Part shown: in pieces, positions 1 to 10,221 of the stretch
Layout of the letters: the number at the start of each line of letters is the position of its first letter
How positions within the stretch are numbered: the stretch's first letter is position 1
NCBI GenBank assembly: GCA_964036665.1
Contig: OZ038527.1
Span: forward strand, 24,389,901 to 24,453,900
Reading direction: 5' to 3'
Length of the DNA stretch: 64,000 nucleotides
DNA from: Gordius sp. MW1
Lineage: Eukaryota > Nematomorpha > Gordioida > Gordea > Gordiidae
Program-made: the position numbers and the translations under genes
The notes under the pieces: generated by a model
Seen by the model: only the letters and a program-made list of their open reading frames with translations
The model's database searches: none
Told to the model about the DNA's origin: nothing

Positions 1-506
1 AACAACAAAATAGTTTAGGGCAAATTAAATGTTGAGGAGGGAGTTAAGGGTAACCCTATTATTCGAAAATATATTTAAACCGAACCCGGTAATTATCGGC
101 TTGGTCGCCAAAATTTCGGCTCATCCTGGTCAAAATAAAAACTCTTTGATGATTTTAAAGGGAACATAATTCATTTTTTTAACAAAATGTTAAAGGAATA
201 AATAATTTTAAATTATTTTGGTTAATATTTTTTAACAATTGTGCTTTTCAAATTTAAAATGGATTACTTCTAATGTTTTTAAAAGTTGGCAACTTAAAAT
301 CATGAGTGGTAGAAACCCGGGCTAGAATAGGCATAGAAAAATTAATCGTTTGAAACAAAAAAATAAAATTGTTTTTTCAACTTATTTGGGGATATTTTAT
401 TAAGGTAATTTTTATTAAAGAGGAAAAATATATATTTAGGAAAATTCTATAAACTTTAAAAGTGCTCGGGGTTAGTCATAATTCCGTTCACGAGCTACAA
501 TAGCCT
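1..506 (+). repeat. Dispersed repeat R1, copy 1, left part
   Basis: Non-coding AT-rich sequence that recurs at 9812-10221, sharing blocks such as attatcggcttggt and gctcatcctggtcaaaataa. In copy 1 it stops near agcctttag and resumes near 3706, so about 3.2 kb has been inserted. No gene is visible. Confidence 0.75.
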
Positions 507-796
507 TTAGGCAGTCTTGTTAAAGCTCCTTTTTAAAAGTAGCGATTCCCGGTCCCACTCCTACCTTCTCAAAAGGAGCGAACTCCCGCTCCCGCTACTA
601 CATAATAAAAGGAGCGCTCCCGCTCCAACTAATGGAGCGGCGCTCCATAACCGCTCCTTTGATTTTTTTTTAGTAGGTACACGAAACAAAATCATATTTT
701 TTTATCAAAACGTTTTATTTATATTATATGATATATCAAAATATTTATAATATTTTATTAGCTTTTAAAAGTAATAAATTTTCTAAATGAGAATCT

Positions 797-971
797 AACA
801 AACACCCATGCCTCTCCCCTAAGACCTAGGCATTACCTTCTAAATCCACTCCAGCAATCAGCTGTGGTACACACATAAAATACTCCAGAAAGCATTTCTA
901 TAATATCATCCATCATTTTATCATAACGCAAACCTATCTTTGCTATTAGTGTTTGGCGGCACATAACCTTT
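797..971 (-). pseudogene. hAT transposase segment continuing past nested insertion
   Basis: The minus strand reads AKVMCRQTLIAKIGLRYDKM and then FYVCTTADCWSG, the conserved hAT stretch ending in the TxDxWS motif that carries the first catalytic aspartate region. It resumes the same protein as the segment at 2900-3433 on the other side of the 980-2890 insertion. That supports both the hAT call and the insertion boundaries. Broken downstream. Confidence 0.6.
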
Positions 972-1862
972 GCTGAAGGCAGGCGCGTAGCCAGGATTTT
1001 CTGCCGAAGGGGGGGGGGGGAATCTCCAAAAAAAATTTATAACATTTTTATTTCAACATCAAAATTATAAAATTTGGTATAGAACATAAGGAAAGTCATT
1101 ATAAATAATTTCATATTTTCTTTTTCCCAGCGTCATCTGGTGATGGCAATTTTAGAGCTCTTTTAATACTTAAGTCCTCACTTTCAAAATGAGGTTATAT
1201 CAATTTTTAATGGCCTAATTGGTGTGCGCGATTGATTGACTCTTCTACATTAACAATAAAAGAAGATTTTTTACAGTTTGTGATACGACTGGAAGAGGTC
1301 TAAGCGACATAATTATAAAGAGCATATAAATTTGTTAAAAGGCCAGGGATATTATGGGGCAGTTTTAATTGAAATGTTGTCAGAAATCAAAGATAAACCA
1401 TATAAGGAGAAATTGAAGTAAGCTGGTATGATCACGATGTTGCAACAGAAGCTGCAACTTTAAAGGACCTAGATCTTTAGCAAGTTAGACAGTTAGCAGA
1501 AACTTTAGTAATAGTAGTCGAACCTAAGGCTAAGTTGTGTGATTTTGAACTTAAGAAACCTCGATATGCAAAGAAAATGAACGGTTTTTGGACAAGAAAC
1601 AAGTTTTGGCAAATTTCCAAATAATCCTTTGGACACCCTATCAGATTATAAAATATTGTAATCTTTGCCCAACATCACAACTCTTCTTTACCTATTAGCT
1701 TTTATATAAGTACTATGTCAAAAATAGATTAAATGGATTGGCCCTTTTTTATATCATTTTTATTTTTACATTAGGATTAAATAAAGAAAGTCATTTTAAA
1801 ATAATTTTATATTTTCTTTTTCCCAGCGAAATTATCTCAAGAACTTCATCTGGAGTGGGAGC

Positions 1863-2010
1863 TTATTCCCGATGAATCGCTAAAAGGGCCAATCCATTTA
1901 ATCTATTTTTCGACATAGTATTTCTTATATACGTTTCAAGCCTCCTCAACGTTGAGAAACTTCTTTCATTGGTGCATGTAGTGATGGGAAGACAAGCTTT
2001 AGATCTAAAT
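1863..2010 (-). pseudogene. hAT dimerisation-domain remnant
   Basis: The minus-strand frame gives ERSFSTLRRLETYIRNTM followed by SKNRLNGLALLAIHRE, the well known C-terminal hAT dimerisation signature of the ZMYM1/52-kDa-repressor-like branch. Part of it occurs inverted on the plus strand at about 1695-1745 (KNRLNGLALF), giving a roughly 30-bp inverted repeat (1720-1750 against 1883-1915). A near copy of the 5' part recurs at 2770-2850. Confidence 0.65.
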
Positions 2011-2018
2011 AATATTAC

Positions 2019-2117
2019 AAGTCCGCAAATTTTATTCCCATATAATATCAACACGCAAATCCTTTTATTTCCATATAATATAAACACGCAAATCCTTTTA
2101 TTTCCATATAATATAAA
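2019..2117. repeat. 33-bp tandem repeat, about 3 units
   Basis: Three consecutive units resembling cttttatttccatataatat plus aaacacgcaaat; the first unit is slightly diverged. No coding role is apparent. Confidence 0.75.
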
Positions 2118-2633
2118 CACGTGGCGAAGTAAATAAATCGGTATAATATTGATCGGATAAAGTGGGAGTAGAACGATGGCCGGAGGTTCAATTCAGGGTA
2201 ACCCAAAAGCTGGAACAAGTTACGTCTACTAGTAAAATGAAAGGAATTGAATTTGAGATCGATTGGCTCTTCGTTTATCTCCCACTGGACCCACGTGTTT
2301 CTAAAGATGTAAAATAAACATATTCCCCCACAGGACTAAGGTGTCCTGGTAAGAACAATAAATAACTTCTCCTGTAGGACTAAAATGTTCTACGAAGACA
2401 AAATAAATATCTGATTTTTATGGTTAAATTCTCGCTATTTAAAACTTGTCGTTGTCCTCCTCAATTTGAATGAGGGATGCCGACCGTCCAATGTCTGCAT
2501 CTAATTATGCACATCTATTCACGTATATCATCTTATTCACACGCTCATTATTCTCCCCCTTAGTGGGAAAAGGTACTACTAATCTCATTTGCATAGACGC
2601 AGCTTAGTTATCACGGCTACAACACCTTCCCCT
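2110..2633 (+). repeat. LTR-family copy (partial)
   Basis: Shares gcgaagtaaataaatc, aaataaacatatcccc, the hydroxymethyl-free block cccgcaggact-like text, tttgaatgagggatgccgac and a terminal ctacaaca with the solo LTR at 6351-6967. It also matches the complement of the LTR at 27517-28214. The left boundary is unclear. No target duplication was found for this copy. Confidence 0.6.
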
Positions 2634-2898
2634 TTTACCTTTTTCTGCACCTCCCATTTAGGGCTAAGGTAAAGCTGCTGCAGGAACTCCGTACCATACC
2701 TCTATCTGTGTCTATTGTTAAAATACTAGATGTCTTATCGTCTACACGTAACTGAAAAGTAAGCCTTCCTATACGTTTCAAGCCTCCTTAACGTTGAGAA
2801 ACTTCTTTCATTGGTGCATGTAGTGATGGGAAGACAAGCTTTAGATATAATTTCCCGTCCCCCCCCCCCCCCCCCGTATTTACGCCACTGGCTGAAGG

Positions 2899-3193
2899 GG
2901 AAAACGTTTTTATCATTTTGACAAAGCTAGGATTATCTATAGTTAATAAAGGAACCAGTGTCTCAATGAAATAATCAATGATCGCATTATCTCCTTCAGT
3001 TTTATAGGTTCATATGTTTTTTGACCAAAATTTAATATTGACTGTTTTTTCTGAGAAGAGGAAGACTTATTATAATTAAAACTTTTGATATGATTTTCAA
3101 TTTTTGAATATTGATTATCATGTACTTTCTAAATATAAATTTATAAGCTCAACTAATGTATGTAATGAATTGCCCAAATATAATTAAAACCAT
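2899..3193. other. Transposon remnant, no separate gene
   Basis: Part of the BED-type hAT on the minus strand, with frameshifted fragments. Nothing else is visible. Confidence 0.5.
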
Positions 3194-3433
3194 TTAAAAA
3201 AAATTATTATAAAATAAAGAAATATTGATTTTACCTTCAGGTGTTTTGTTTAAATTAAAGCTGCTGATTTTAGAGAAAGAAATCATTTTGTTATTAATGC
3301 AAAATAGGCATTTCGCCTTTAATCTGACTTTATCATCTGTATCAATAAGCTTAAAATATTTTTTAAATGGTGGAAATGGAAATTCCACTTCGGTTTCTTC
3401 TTCATCTTCTATAATCTCTATCTCTAGATCCAT
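3194..3433 (-). pseudogene. hAT transposase N-terminus with BED zinc finger
   Basis: Reads from an ATG through an acidic start (IEDEEETEVEF) into KYFKLIDTDDKVRLKAKCLF, then ISFSKISSFNL. This is the usual BED-finger pattern of hAT transposases: an aromatic start, a CxxC pair and the ISxxxxSSxNL stretch. The second zinc-binding pair (H...H/C) expected after NL is lost. Further down the minus strand, frames near 2900-3100 give IIDYFIETLVPLL, typical of the linker after the BED domain. It acts, or once acted, in binding transposon ends. It is a remnant broken by frameshifts and by the nested insertion. Confidence 0.6.
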
Positions 3434-3705
3434 AAAAAACTGTTTTTTTATAATATATCTATAAATTAATATGACTTACAATTACAAGGTTTTTCAAAAA
3501 AATTTCAATATAAAAAAAGAAAAACAGATGTTTATGTTTCAAATGATTAGATGAAAAATCAAAATAAAACTCGGCTCAAATTTTAATAATGAATAATAAA
3601 TTAAATTTAAATAAAATTAAAATAATAATTTCATTAAATTTTAATTAACAAACATTATTAATATTTAAAAAATAAAATAATTTATATATTACTTAACAAG
3701 TTAGG

Positions 3706-4021
3706 TTTTCAAAATTTGTTAGCGTATGCCAACTCAAACCCATGAATTTAATATAGTTATATATTAAACAATAGAAATAGTTATAAAATGGGTCAAGAGG
3801 GCAACCTGACATATGTACCAATAAAGACAGACTCTGCAACAAAAAACTCTTATAATAATTTATCAATGCATAATCATAGTCTTTCTCTCAACTAAATTAG
3901 AATATATAAGAGCATTAACAAAGATGACATATATTTGAGACAGAGGAGGATATTTATTAAAATAGTTAGCTCGACTTCATAGCTTAAAAGCGGAGCGAAA
4001 CAAATATTGATAACGTGATGA
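3706..4021 (+). repeat. Dispersed repeat R1, copy 1, right part
   Basis: Resumes R1 (aaatttgttagcgta, ataaagacagactctgcaac, gacagaggaggatat). It matches 11366-11665 and 31142-31385. Non-coding. Confidence 0.75.
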
Positions 4022-5172
4022 GTTGTTAAATTGTTACCTTGCTTCAACTCCAGACGCGAGCACGCACACTGAGTTGTTTAATATGCGAGTTAGCATAATC
4101 TGTGCTTGCTATTCGGTGCACTAGGCAGAACAGTAGCTTATAAAAATGCTCGAGCGGCGAGTCGAAACAGCAAAATCTGTTCATGCATTGAGCAGATTGC
4201 CCGAGCAGATAGTAGATTTATTAAGCAATTTCTACGAGTTAATAACTAAAAATTTGCTCATAATGTGTATCATAAATAAATTAAAAACTTGCCCCCCCCC
4301 CTTTTTGTCCCCCTTCTCTCTCCCCAGAGGGTGGGATAATCTGCCCCCCCCCTTTTTACCCTCTTTCTCACCTTGACCCACCTTATCACCCTACTACTCA
4401 CCCAGATGGGAAGATTTGACCCTCCCCTTTTTTACACGGGGGGGGGGCAAACGCCTTTTATGCCCCATCTTTCCCCATATCCCTTCCCAAGAGAGGGGGG
4501 AGGTAATATCCCCCCTCCCAATTGTTTTTACCTTCTCGTCCCTCCCGGGCAGGGGCGGAAAGGGGTGTTTGCCCCCACCCTCTTAGAACCCTATCACTCA
4601 GTCCGAAGAGGGGATTCCCCCCCTTTTTATTCTCTCCCCCATCCCATGTAAAAAAGGGGGCGGGGGCAAATCCCTCCCCCACTGGGTGAGTGATAGGGTA
4701 TTTTGTCACCATCTGGAGAGGAGGACGAATGGGTGCAAGAGGTAAAAGGGGGGGGGGTGAGTGATAGGGTAATAAGGGAGGGGGGCAAATCCCCCTCTGA
4801 AGAATTGCTAGGGTAATAAGAGGGGGGGGGGGGGGGTCAAAACACATTTCCACTCTGGGGGGTGGAGAGGGTGAAAAAAGGGGGGCAAACAAATGGGGGG
4901 GGGCAAAGTTTAATTTATTCATGATATATAATATTAGCAGATTTTTAGTTACTCGTCGTTGCAATTGCTTCTAATAAATCTGTTATCTGCCCGGGCAATC
5001 TGCTCAATGCTTGAACAGATTTTGCTGTGTCGACTTGCCACTCAAGCATTTTCATATGGTACTGTTCTGTCTAGTGCACCGTACAGCAAGCACAGATTGT
5101 GCTAACGCGCATATTAAACATCTCAGTGTGCGTGCATAAAGCAGGTCACGCGAGCAATTTAACAATTTACTG
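4022..5172. mobile_element. Foldback element with about 265-bp inverted arms and G/C-tract core
   Basis: The left arm (4022-4290) and right arm (about 4905-5172) are inverted copies: gagcagattgcccg, tgcttgctattcggtgcac and aatttaacaattt occur in both orientations. The core (4290-4905) is a mosaic of poly-C and poly-G blocks such as gggggcaaat. The R1 copy at 11660 continues directly from gcgtgat into actgagcaagggctaa and so represents the empty site. No transposase is visible, so the element is non-autonomous. Confidence 0.7.
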
Positions 5173-6100
5173 AGGAAGGGCTAAAGGAAAGAGTGGACAC
5201 AGTGCAGAAGATTGGAGGGTGGAGAAATTTGATATGTCTTTTATTTTGTTAATTTAAGCTACGATTTGGGCGTTTTGATTTTTATTATAACAAAAGATTA
5301 AAAAATCAAATGGTATAATTTATTAATAAAAGAGCCAAATTTTTCACATGTACATTGTTAAACTTTTTAGGTCAGAAAGGTGAGAACAGATTGCTTGATG
5401 AGAGGATTAAAGAAGTGTAGCATTAATATAGTAGAAATGCAGTAGCTCCTATCATACACAACACTACCTACACCCACATCACATAGGGTATTTGCTTAGC
5501 ATGCCTATATATGCATTACAAATAATGAAATAGGGAAGGAAAAGAGACCCTAAGCCTGGGGCGTTTTTGCCATATTAAATATAGGGAGTTACTAAAATTT
5601 TTAGATAAAATACAAACTAAATAACCTTCGTAAAAATTGCTTTTATGTGAATTTCCTCTATATTTGTTTTACCATAAATAGTTTTTTTTAAATTTTTGTC
5701 TTGTTTTCACGGTATACACCTCCCAAAAGGGCAAAAACGCTGGGCTACTTTGAACTATTTCAAAAATTTGACGTGCAGGGAAAAAACAAAAAATATATAC
5801 GTGTTTAACACAAAAAACTCTCGAACCATTTTTCAGTTGATTTTTGTAGACCGGCGTAAATAGAACGAGTCGAAGACATGATATAAAGCGACTTGCAATG
5901 CCAGTTAAATGTCCAACAACATGACTTCAAAATAATCTATCATTTTAATTTGTACCCACCGAGATTGATTAGAAAGCAAATGTGTTTATCCCCCAATATT
6001 TTTGCATTGCAATCATAAATTGTTTAAGGGGCTTATTTTGACAATATAAAGTATGTATGTTCTTGTTATATCTTACTAAAGTTCAAACAATTTTGTCATT
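5173..6100. other. Intergenic, no gene; short inverted repeat
   Basis: AT-rich with no convincing reading frame. 5556-5575 (aagcctggggcgtttttgcc) and 5728-5749 are imperfect inverted copies about 150 bp apart, which suggests a small MITE; no target duplication was confirmed. Confidence 0.4.
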
Positions 6101-7008
6101 GAGGGCGGCGGGGAATCATACATTAATATAAATTTTCGGACCGGCCGTGTCTGGTAGTAGGCAAATCAGCGGGGTCGGGACTGGCAAAAACAAAACACTT
6201 ACGGGAATAAAAATTTGTAATAGACTTATGATGCAGATTATATATTAAAATGTTATTCTTTTATTTGTTTATTTACCGTTTTAATACAAAAATTAAAAAG
6301 TAAAATTTTAAAACAATTAAAAATAGAAATAAACCTTGCCGTTAGAGAAGTATTATGTCCCCACTCCTTTTTATATAACAAATAAAATTAATTATGCACA
6401 ATTTGCGAAGTAAATAAATCAATATAAAATCAATCGAATAAGGTAAATGTTGGACGTTGGCCGGTGGAAAATATCCGTGAAACCAATCTGCTAGAACGGT
6501 GACGTCTACGAGTAAATGATGGTATTGGATTACGGGACGTTTGGATCTTGTTAGATAATCGACGCTGGACCCGCGTGTTCTAAAGATGTGAAATAAACAT
6601 ATCCCCCCCCCGCAGGACTATCGTGTCCTGAACAGAAAAATAAATAACTCCTCCCGCAGGACTAATTAACAAATTAAATAACTGATTTTATCATGGTCAA
6701 ATCGCTATTTAAACTTTGTCGATGCACTTCTCAATTTGCATGAGGGATGCCGACCGTTCGATGAACTGCACATCGTGCCTTTTACATATTCGTCTGCTTC
6801 TACTTAGTGTCCATTTATTTACATAACTAATTACATTACATTTTATTCACACACCCATTACTTTAAACATTATTCCCACCATTAGTTTGCCAGATACAAC
6901 ACGCCACCTTATTTGCATAAGCGCAACTGCGCCAACTTTTAACCCAAATTAAACCACAACTACAACAAGAAGAATTCCGAAGTTTTGAGAATAATGTTTA
7001 TGATATAA
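6101..7008. repeat. Repeat C, filled copy (left of Helitron)
   Basis: The complement of 36095-36365 matches 6101-6350 and 6968-7008 (tgccagtcccgac, gatttgcctac, attctcaaaacttcg). The copy here contains a solo LTR and is followed by a Helitron; both are absent at 36.1 kb. Non-coding. Confidence 0.7.
6351..6967 (+). mobile_element. Solo LTR, 617 bp, 5-bp TSD
   Basis: Bounded by tattatgtcc on the left and ctacaaca on the right, with target duplication agaag at 6346-6350 and 6968-6972. The same family occurs complete on the minus strand at 27517-28214, whose start taatatgtc matches this start. The empty site is present at about 36.13 kb. No coding sequence remains. Confidence 0.7.
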
Positions 7009-7840
7009 CTAGCTGTGCCCGGCCAAGCGTTGCTTTGGCTTAGTTCTATATCAGTTTAATAATAAGTACGTATTGATGGGCCATATGAAAAAATTTGGGT
7101 CAATTTTAAGAGAGGTAATGATGTAAAAAAATATAATGCTATTAATATTAAATATCATTTAATAATAAAAAGGCATATTAATTTAAATTAAATAGACACT
7201 TATCAAATAGTTTTTAATTTCATAGGTTAAAGTGCAATGTCTAGCGCTAATATGCATAATTGATAAGTTATAAGCCACTGGTGTATAAAACTCAATGATA
7301 ATATTCGACAATGTAGAGAAAAAAATTTAGGAAAGCATGTATAATTATACTATATTGTCATAGCATAAAATCTCTAGTATTAAACTGAAATGATATTAAA
7401 AACGCACCTACAAATTTGATTTAATGAAGGTTTTTAAAATATTTAGCTGAATTCAGAGTTAATTGGTAATAATATAAGCTTCCGCATGTATAATAAAAGC
7501 AAAAAAATTATTTATGAGGAAAATATTTACAGCAAGCAAAATTTGATCGTAAATGGCTTTTTGTTGCAGCTAGAACATTAGATCACAAATAAGACAAAAA
7601 AGATCACGCTAGTTGTAACTTTGTTCACGATGTTTTACATCAAATAGAGTAGCAGCAGATCGATTTAACGCAGGCATACCCACTTGAGTCAAAACTCTAT
7701 TTCAATTTATAAGCATATATCTTCAAGAATAATTAATGTTTGGTTTTAATGTTTTAGAATTAATCCATGTTAATATTTAGATGTGCATGACTATTCCGAT
7801 AAATGATATCTTCTGTCATGTCTGCTTTATATTTACTCCA

Positions 7841-8074
7841 TTAACTGGTGAGACACGGAGAGCAGATCAATAAAACACGAATTTGTTTTGGATGTGAATT
7901 ATAGCTTGCGTCACTAATTACTTCATACCAATGATTATTATGCTTTAATAAATGGATGGCTTGATATGCACTACGGAAAGTGGGCCAGGGAATGAGAAGA
8001 AAGAAACATTCATCTTGATTGGGATGAAAAGTGTATAGTCGGTCTATCGCATGCTGCACGAATTCCATGTGCAA
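7841..8074 (-). pseudogene. Helitron helicase fragment (YxxHP...ECF region)
   Basis: The minus strand reads YTFHPNQDECFFL and, after a variable segment, HWYEVISDASYNSHPKQIRV. This is the conserved stretch of Helitron-encoded proteins just upstream of the SF1B helicase core, usually YxxxPxxxECFxLRLLL. It lies downstream of the Rep-like piece at 8589-9040, in the expected order. Frameshifted and isolated; no Walker motifs are preserved nearby. Confidence 0.65.
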
Positions 8075-8588
8075 GACGTAGGCACTTCGAAATATTGCAG
8101 CTTTTGCGCAAAATCATCGTGTTGACATAGCTTGAACTGTTATCATTGTATTTGGGAACTTTAAGGCTATTTTGTTGACATTTTCATTTGTGAAATAAAG
8201 CCTTGCCCATTTTCAAGATGTACTAAAGGAACCATAGCAGGACTGCGTACTTGTATAGGAAACGATATAATACGTCATATAGCTTCATTGCTGCTTATAT
8301 ATCTTCTAGCCTAATACTAAGGAATTTCATCGATGTGAAGACTCGCTATATACGCAGTGATATCTGGTTGAACGGTAAAAACTGTCATACCGCTACCTTT
8401 GTTAACCGAATTACAATATCTAACATTGATGCGTGTTTTGCATAATTTTAATAGCAGAGGACAATATGGAACAGTCCAACGATTACCACCTCGACGCGAA
8501 GTTGAATGTGTACCATGTTACATCCATTACTGCCGGTAGTTGTGTTGCATACCAAGCCTCGAGGATATCGCTTTGAGCCTTTACCATA

Positions 8589-9040
8589 TTACGATTTTGG
8601 ATTGAGTGTTCTGTAATGGTCGTCTTCCATATTTTTCGTAACAATTTTGTAAAAATCCTTATCTAGTTTAAGATCAATTATTTCAGCACATATTACATCG
8701 TCGATTTCGTCTAAAAGTGATCTAGTTATATAGCCATATGTGTTGGACATGTAGTAAACTTCTATTTGCCATTTTACAGACAACATCCACCAACGCACAG
8801 AGCCAAAGACCTTATGCTTAACAATGAGGTTAATCATTAATCGAAGTTTCTGGCGGAAAAAAAGTGCTGCGATGTCATTATCGACTGGTGATTGGCCATG
8901 AAATAAAAGCTAATGTGCATTGCGCCAAGCAGGAATGCTTGTAAATGTAATAATAGATCTAAACGACCGTAGTTAGGAACATACGCAATCGGATCATGGG
9001 CGTATTCATGCATATGATGTGGACAAAATGGTTAGTTTCC
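8589..9040 (-). pseudogene. Helitron Rep (helicase-like N-terminal) fragments
   Basis: Two minus-strand frames in order. About 8890-9040 gives DPIAYVPNYGRLDL, matching the DxxxYVxxxGRPDLF stretch of Helitron proteins. 8589-8837 gives KVFGSVRWWMLSVKWQ and then EIDDVICAEIID and FYKIVTKNM, the stretch around the Rep HUH region. The HxH motif expected between WQ and IDDVI is not intact. This is a rolling-circle replication initiator relic. Confidence 0.7.
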
Positions 9041-9763
9041 TAACGATAATTGTATCAGCGTCGTTAGGAGCTACATCTCGCCATTGAGCATATTCTTCTA
9101 AGCGGTTTGCAATTTAAACGGAGGTAGAGCAAACGTTCCGATTCAATTTTGGCATACATATCTACGATGTATTGATGGAATAGTTGGCGGCATTTTAAAT
9201 ATTTCTGCGTTATCCTGAAGCATTATTCTTTAGGAATAATTGCTCATATGTTTGTCCGTTAAACATTGTCTGCATTAATCTTCTTAACGTTAAAGTAATG
9301 TATTTGTACTTGTAATATTAATAACCAACTTTGTAAAAATACGATAAATAACGAAACTGAGAATGTTAGGAAAAGCGCACGTTATTTTTATTTGAGAAAC
9401 TTGTGATGTTTCAGGGTATCGAGAATATTTTTTTGCCACAGGCTTATATATTGTCAAAAAAACAGGCCGTAGCTGAGTAAAAAATTGAGACACAAATGAC
9501 AAAGCAATAGTGGAAAAGAGTTTAAGGCAATAAGTGGCACCATAACGAAAAACTAAGAATAAAAACATAAATTATATTGTCCGCTAGATGGCAGTAAGCA
9601 CTACCAAAAAACAGGTTAAAGCTGTCGCAGGTCGATAAAAAGTATATATAAACCATCTATGATGCCAAGGCAATGATCTGGCCAAGTTTGATGGCAATCG
9701 GTCGAGAACTTTAGGGGTTATCAGAGGACAAAGTAAACCGAGTTACATTTTTATATATATAGA

Positions 9764-9811
9764 TATAGGAGCTATGGTGTGATAGCTACCTTGTTTACTT
9801 GTTAGCTATCT
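9764..9811. repeat. Repeat C, filled copy (right of Helitron)
   Basis: tataggagctatgg continues the sequence broken by the Helitron and matches the complement of 36095-36115. Confidence 0.6.
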
Positions 9812-10221
9812 TTAAAAACACCCTAAAATTATTTTAGGGCTAAGTAAGATGTTGAGGAAGGAGTTAAACGTATACTCAAATATCTGCAAATATATTTAAA
9901 CCGAAGCGGGTAATTATCGGCTTGGTTGCCTAAATCTCGGCTCATCCTGGTCAAAATAAAAAACGTTTTGATGATTTTAAAGGGAACATAAATAATTTTT
10001 TTTAACAAAATGTTAAAGGAATAAATAATTTTAAATTATTTTGGATGTTAGTTTTTAACAAAGCTTTGTGCATTTTTCAATTTAAAATGGATCACTTCTA
10101 ATGTTTTAAAAGTTGGCAACTTTAAATTGAAGAGTGGACTCGGCTAGAATAGGCATAGAAAAATTAATCATTTGAAACACTAGAAATTATTTTTCAACTT
10201 TTTGGGGGATATATTATTAAG
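9812..10221 (+). repeat. Dispersed repeat R1, copy 2, left part
   Basis: Matches 1-410 (attatcggcttggt, gctcatcctggtcaaaataa, gggaacata). Interrupted after 10221 by a hAT element. Non-coding. Confidence 0.75.

Larger units (their letters stand above)
1929..2850. repeat. Direct repeat of about 80 bp, 841 bp apart
   Basis: 1929-2008 and 2770-2850 are nearly identical (acgtttcaagcctcct, then gatgggaagacaagcttta). The intervening DNA holds a 33-bp tandem repeat and LTR-like sequence. It may be a local duplication produced when that sequence entered the hAT element. Confidence 0.7.
980..2890. mobile_element. hAT element with CAGGCGCGTAGCC end, 8-bp TSD
   Basis: Perfect 8-bp target duplication gctgaagg at 972-979 and 2891-2898. 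The left end is caggcgcgtagccagg followed by a G-tract. The right end is a C-tract followed by tacgccactg, so the inverted ends are CAG(G/T)(C/G)GCGTA-like. Inside are remnants of a hAT transposase C-terminus on both strands (1690-1750 + and 1863-2010 -). It sits inside the BED-type hAT at 507-3705. Confidence 0.8.
507..3705 (-). mobile_element. BED-type hAT transposon (decayed, nested)
   Basis: This block is absent from the second R1 copy at 11340-11380, which reads straight through the site. The ends carry short inverted repeats (cttgttaa near 514 and its complement near 3697). Clusters of ggagcg/cgctcc lie at 545-660, as is common in hAT subterminal regions. The minus strand encodes an N-terminal BED zinc finger and the following transposase segment, interrupted by a second hAT at 980-2890. 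The target duplication is imperfect; ttagg is visible on both sides. The C-terminal half of the transposase is missing. Confidence 0.65.
7009..9763 (-). mobile_element. Helitron, decayed autonomous copy
   Basis: On the minus strand it begins TCTATATATATAAAAATG (5'-TC, preceded by A) and ends GCTTGGCCGGGCACAGCTAG (3'-CTAG, followed by T). A short hairpin (gccaa...ttggc) sits just upstream of the end. There is no target duplication, as expected for insertion between A and T. The repeat-C copy at 36.1 kb joins the two flanks directly and is the empty site. The interior encodes fragments of the Helitron Rep/helicase-like protein in several frames. Confidence 0.8.

Noticed and set aside
4373..4964. 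Overlapping open frames rich in Pro/Phe and Gly
   Set aside because: Translation of poly-C/poly-G tracts in the foldback core.
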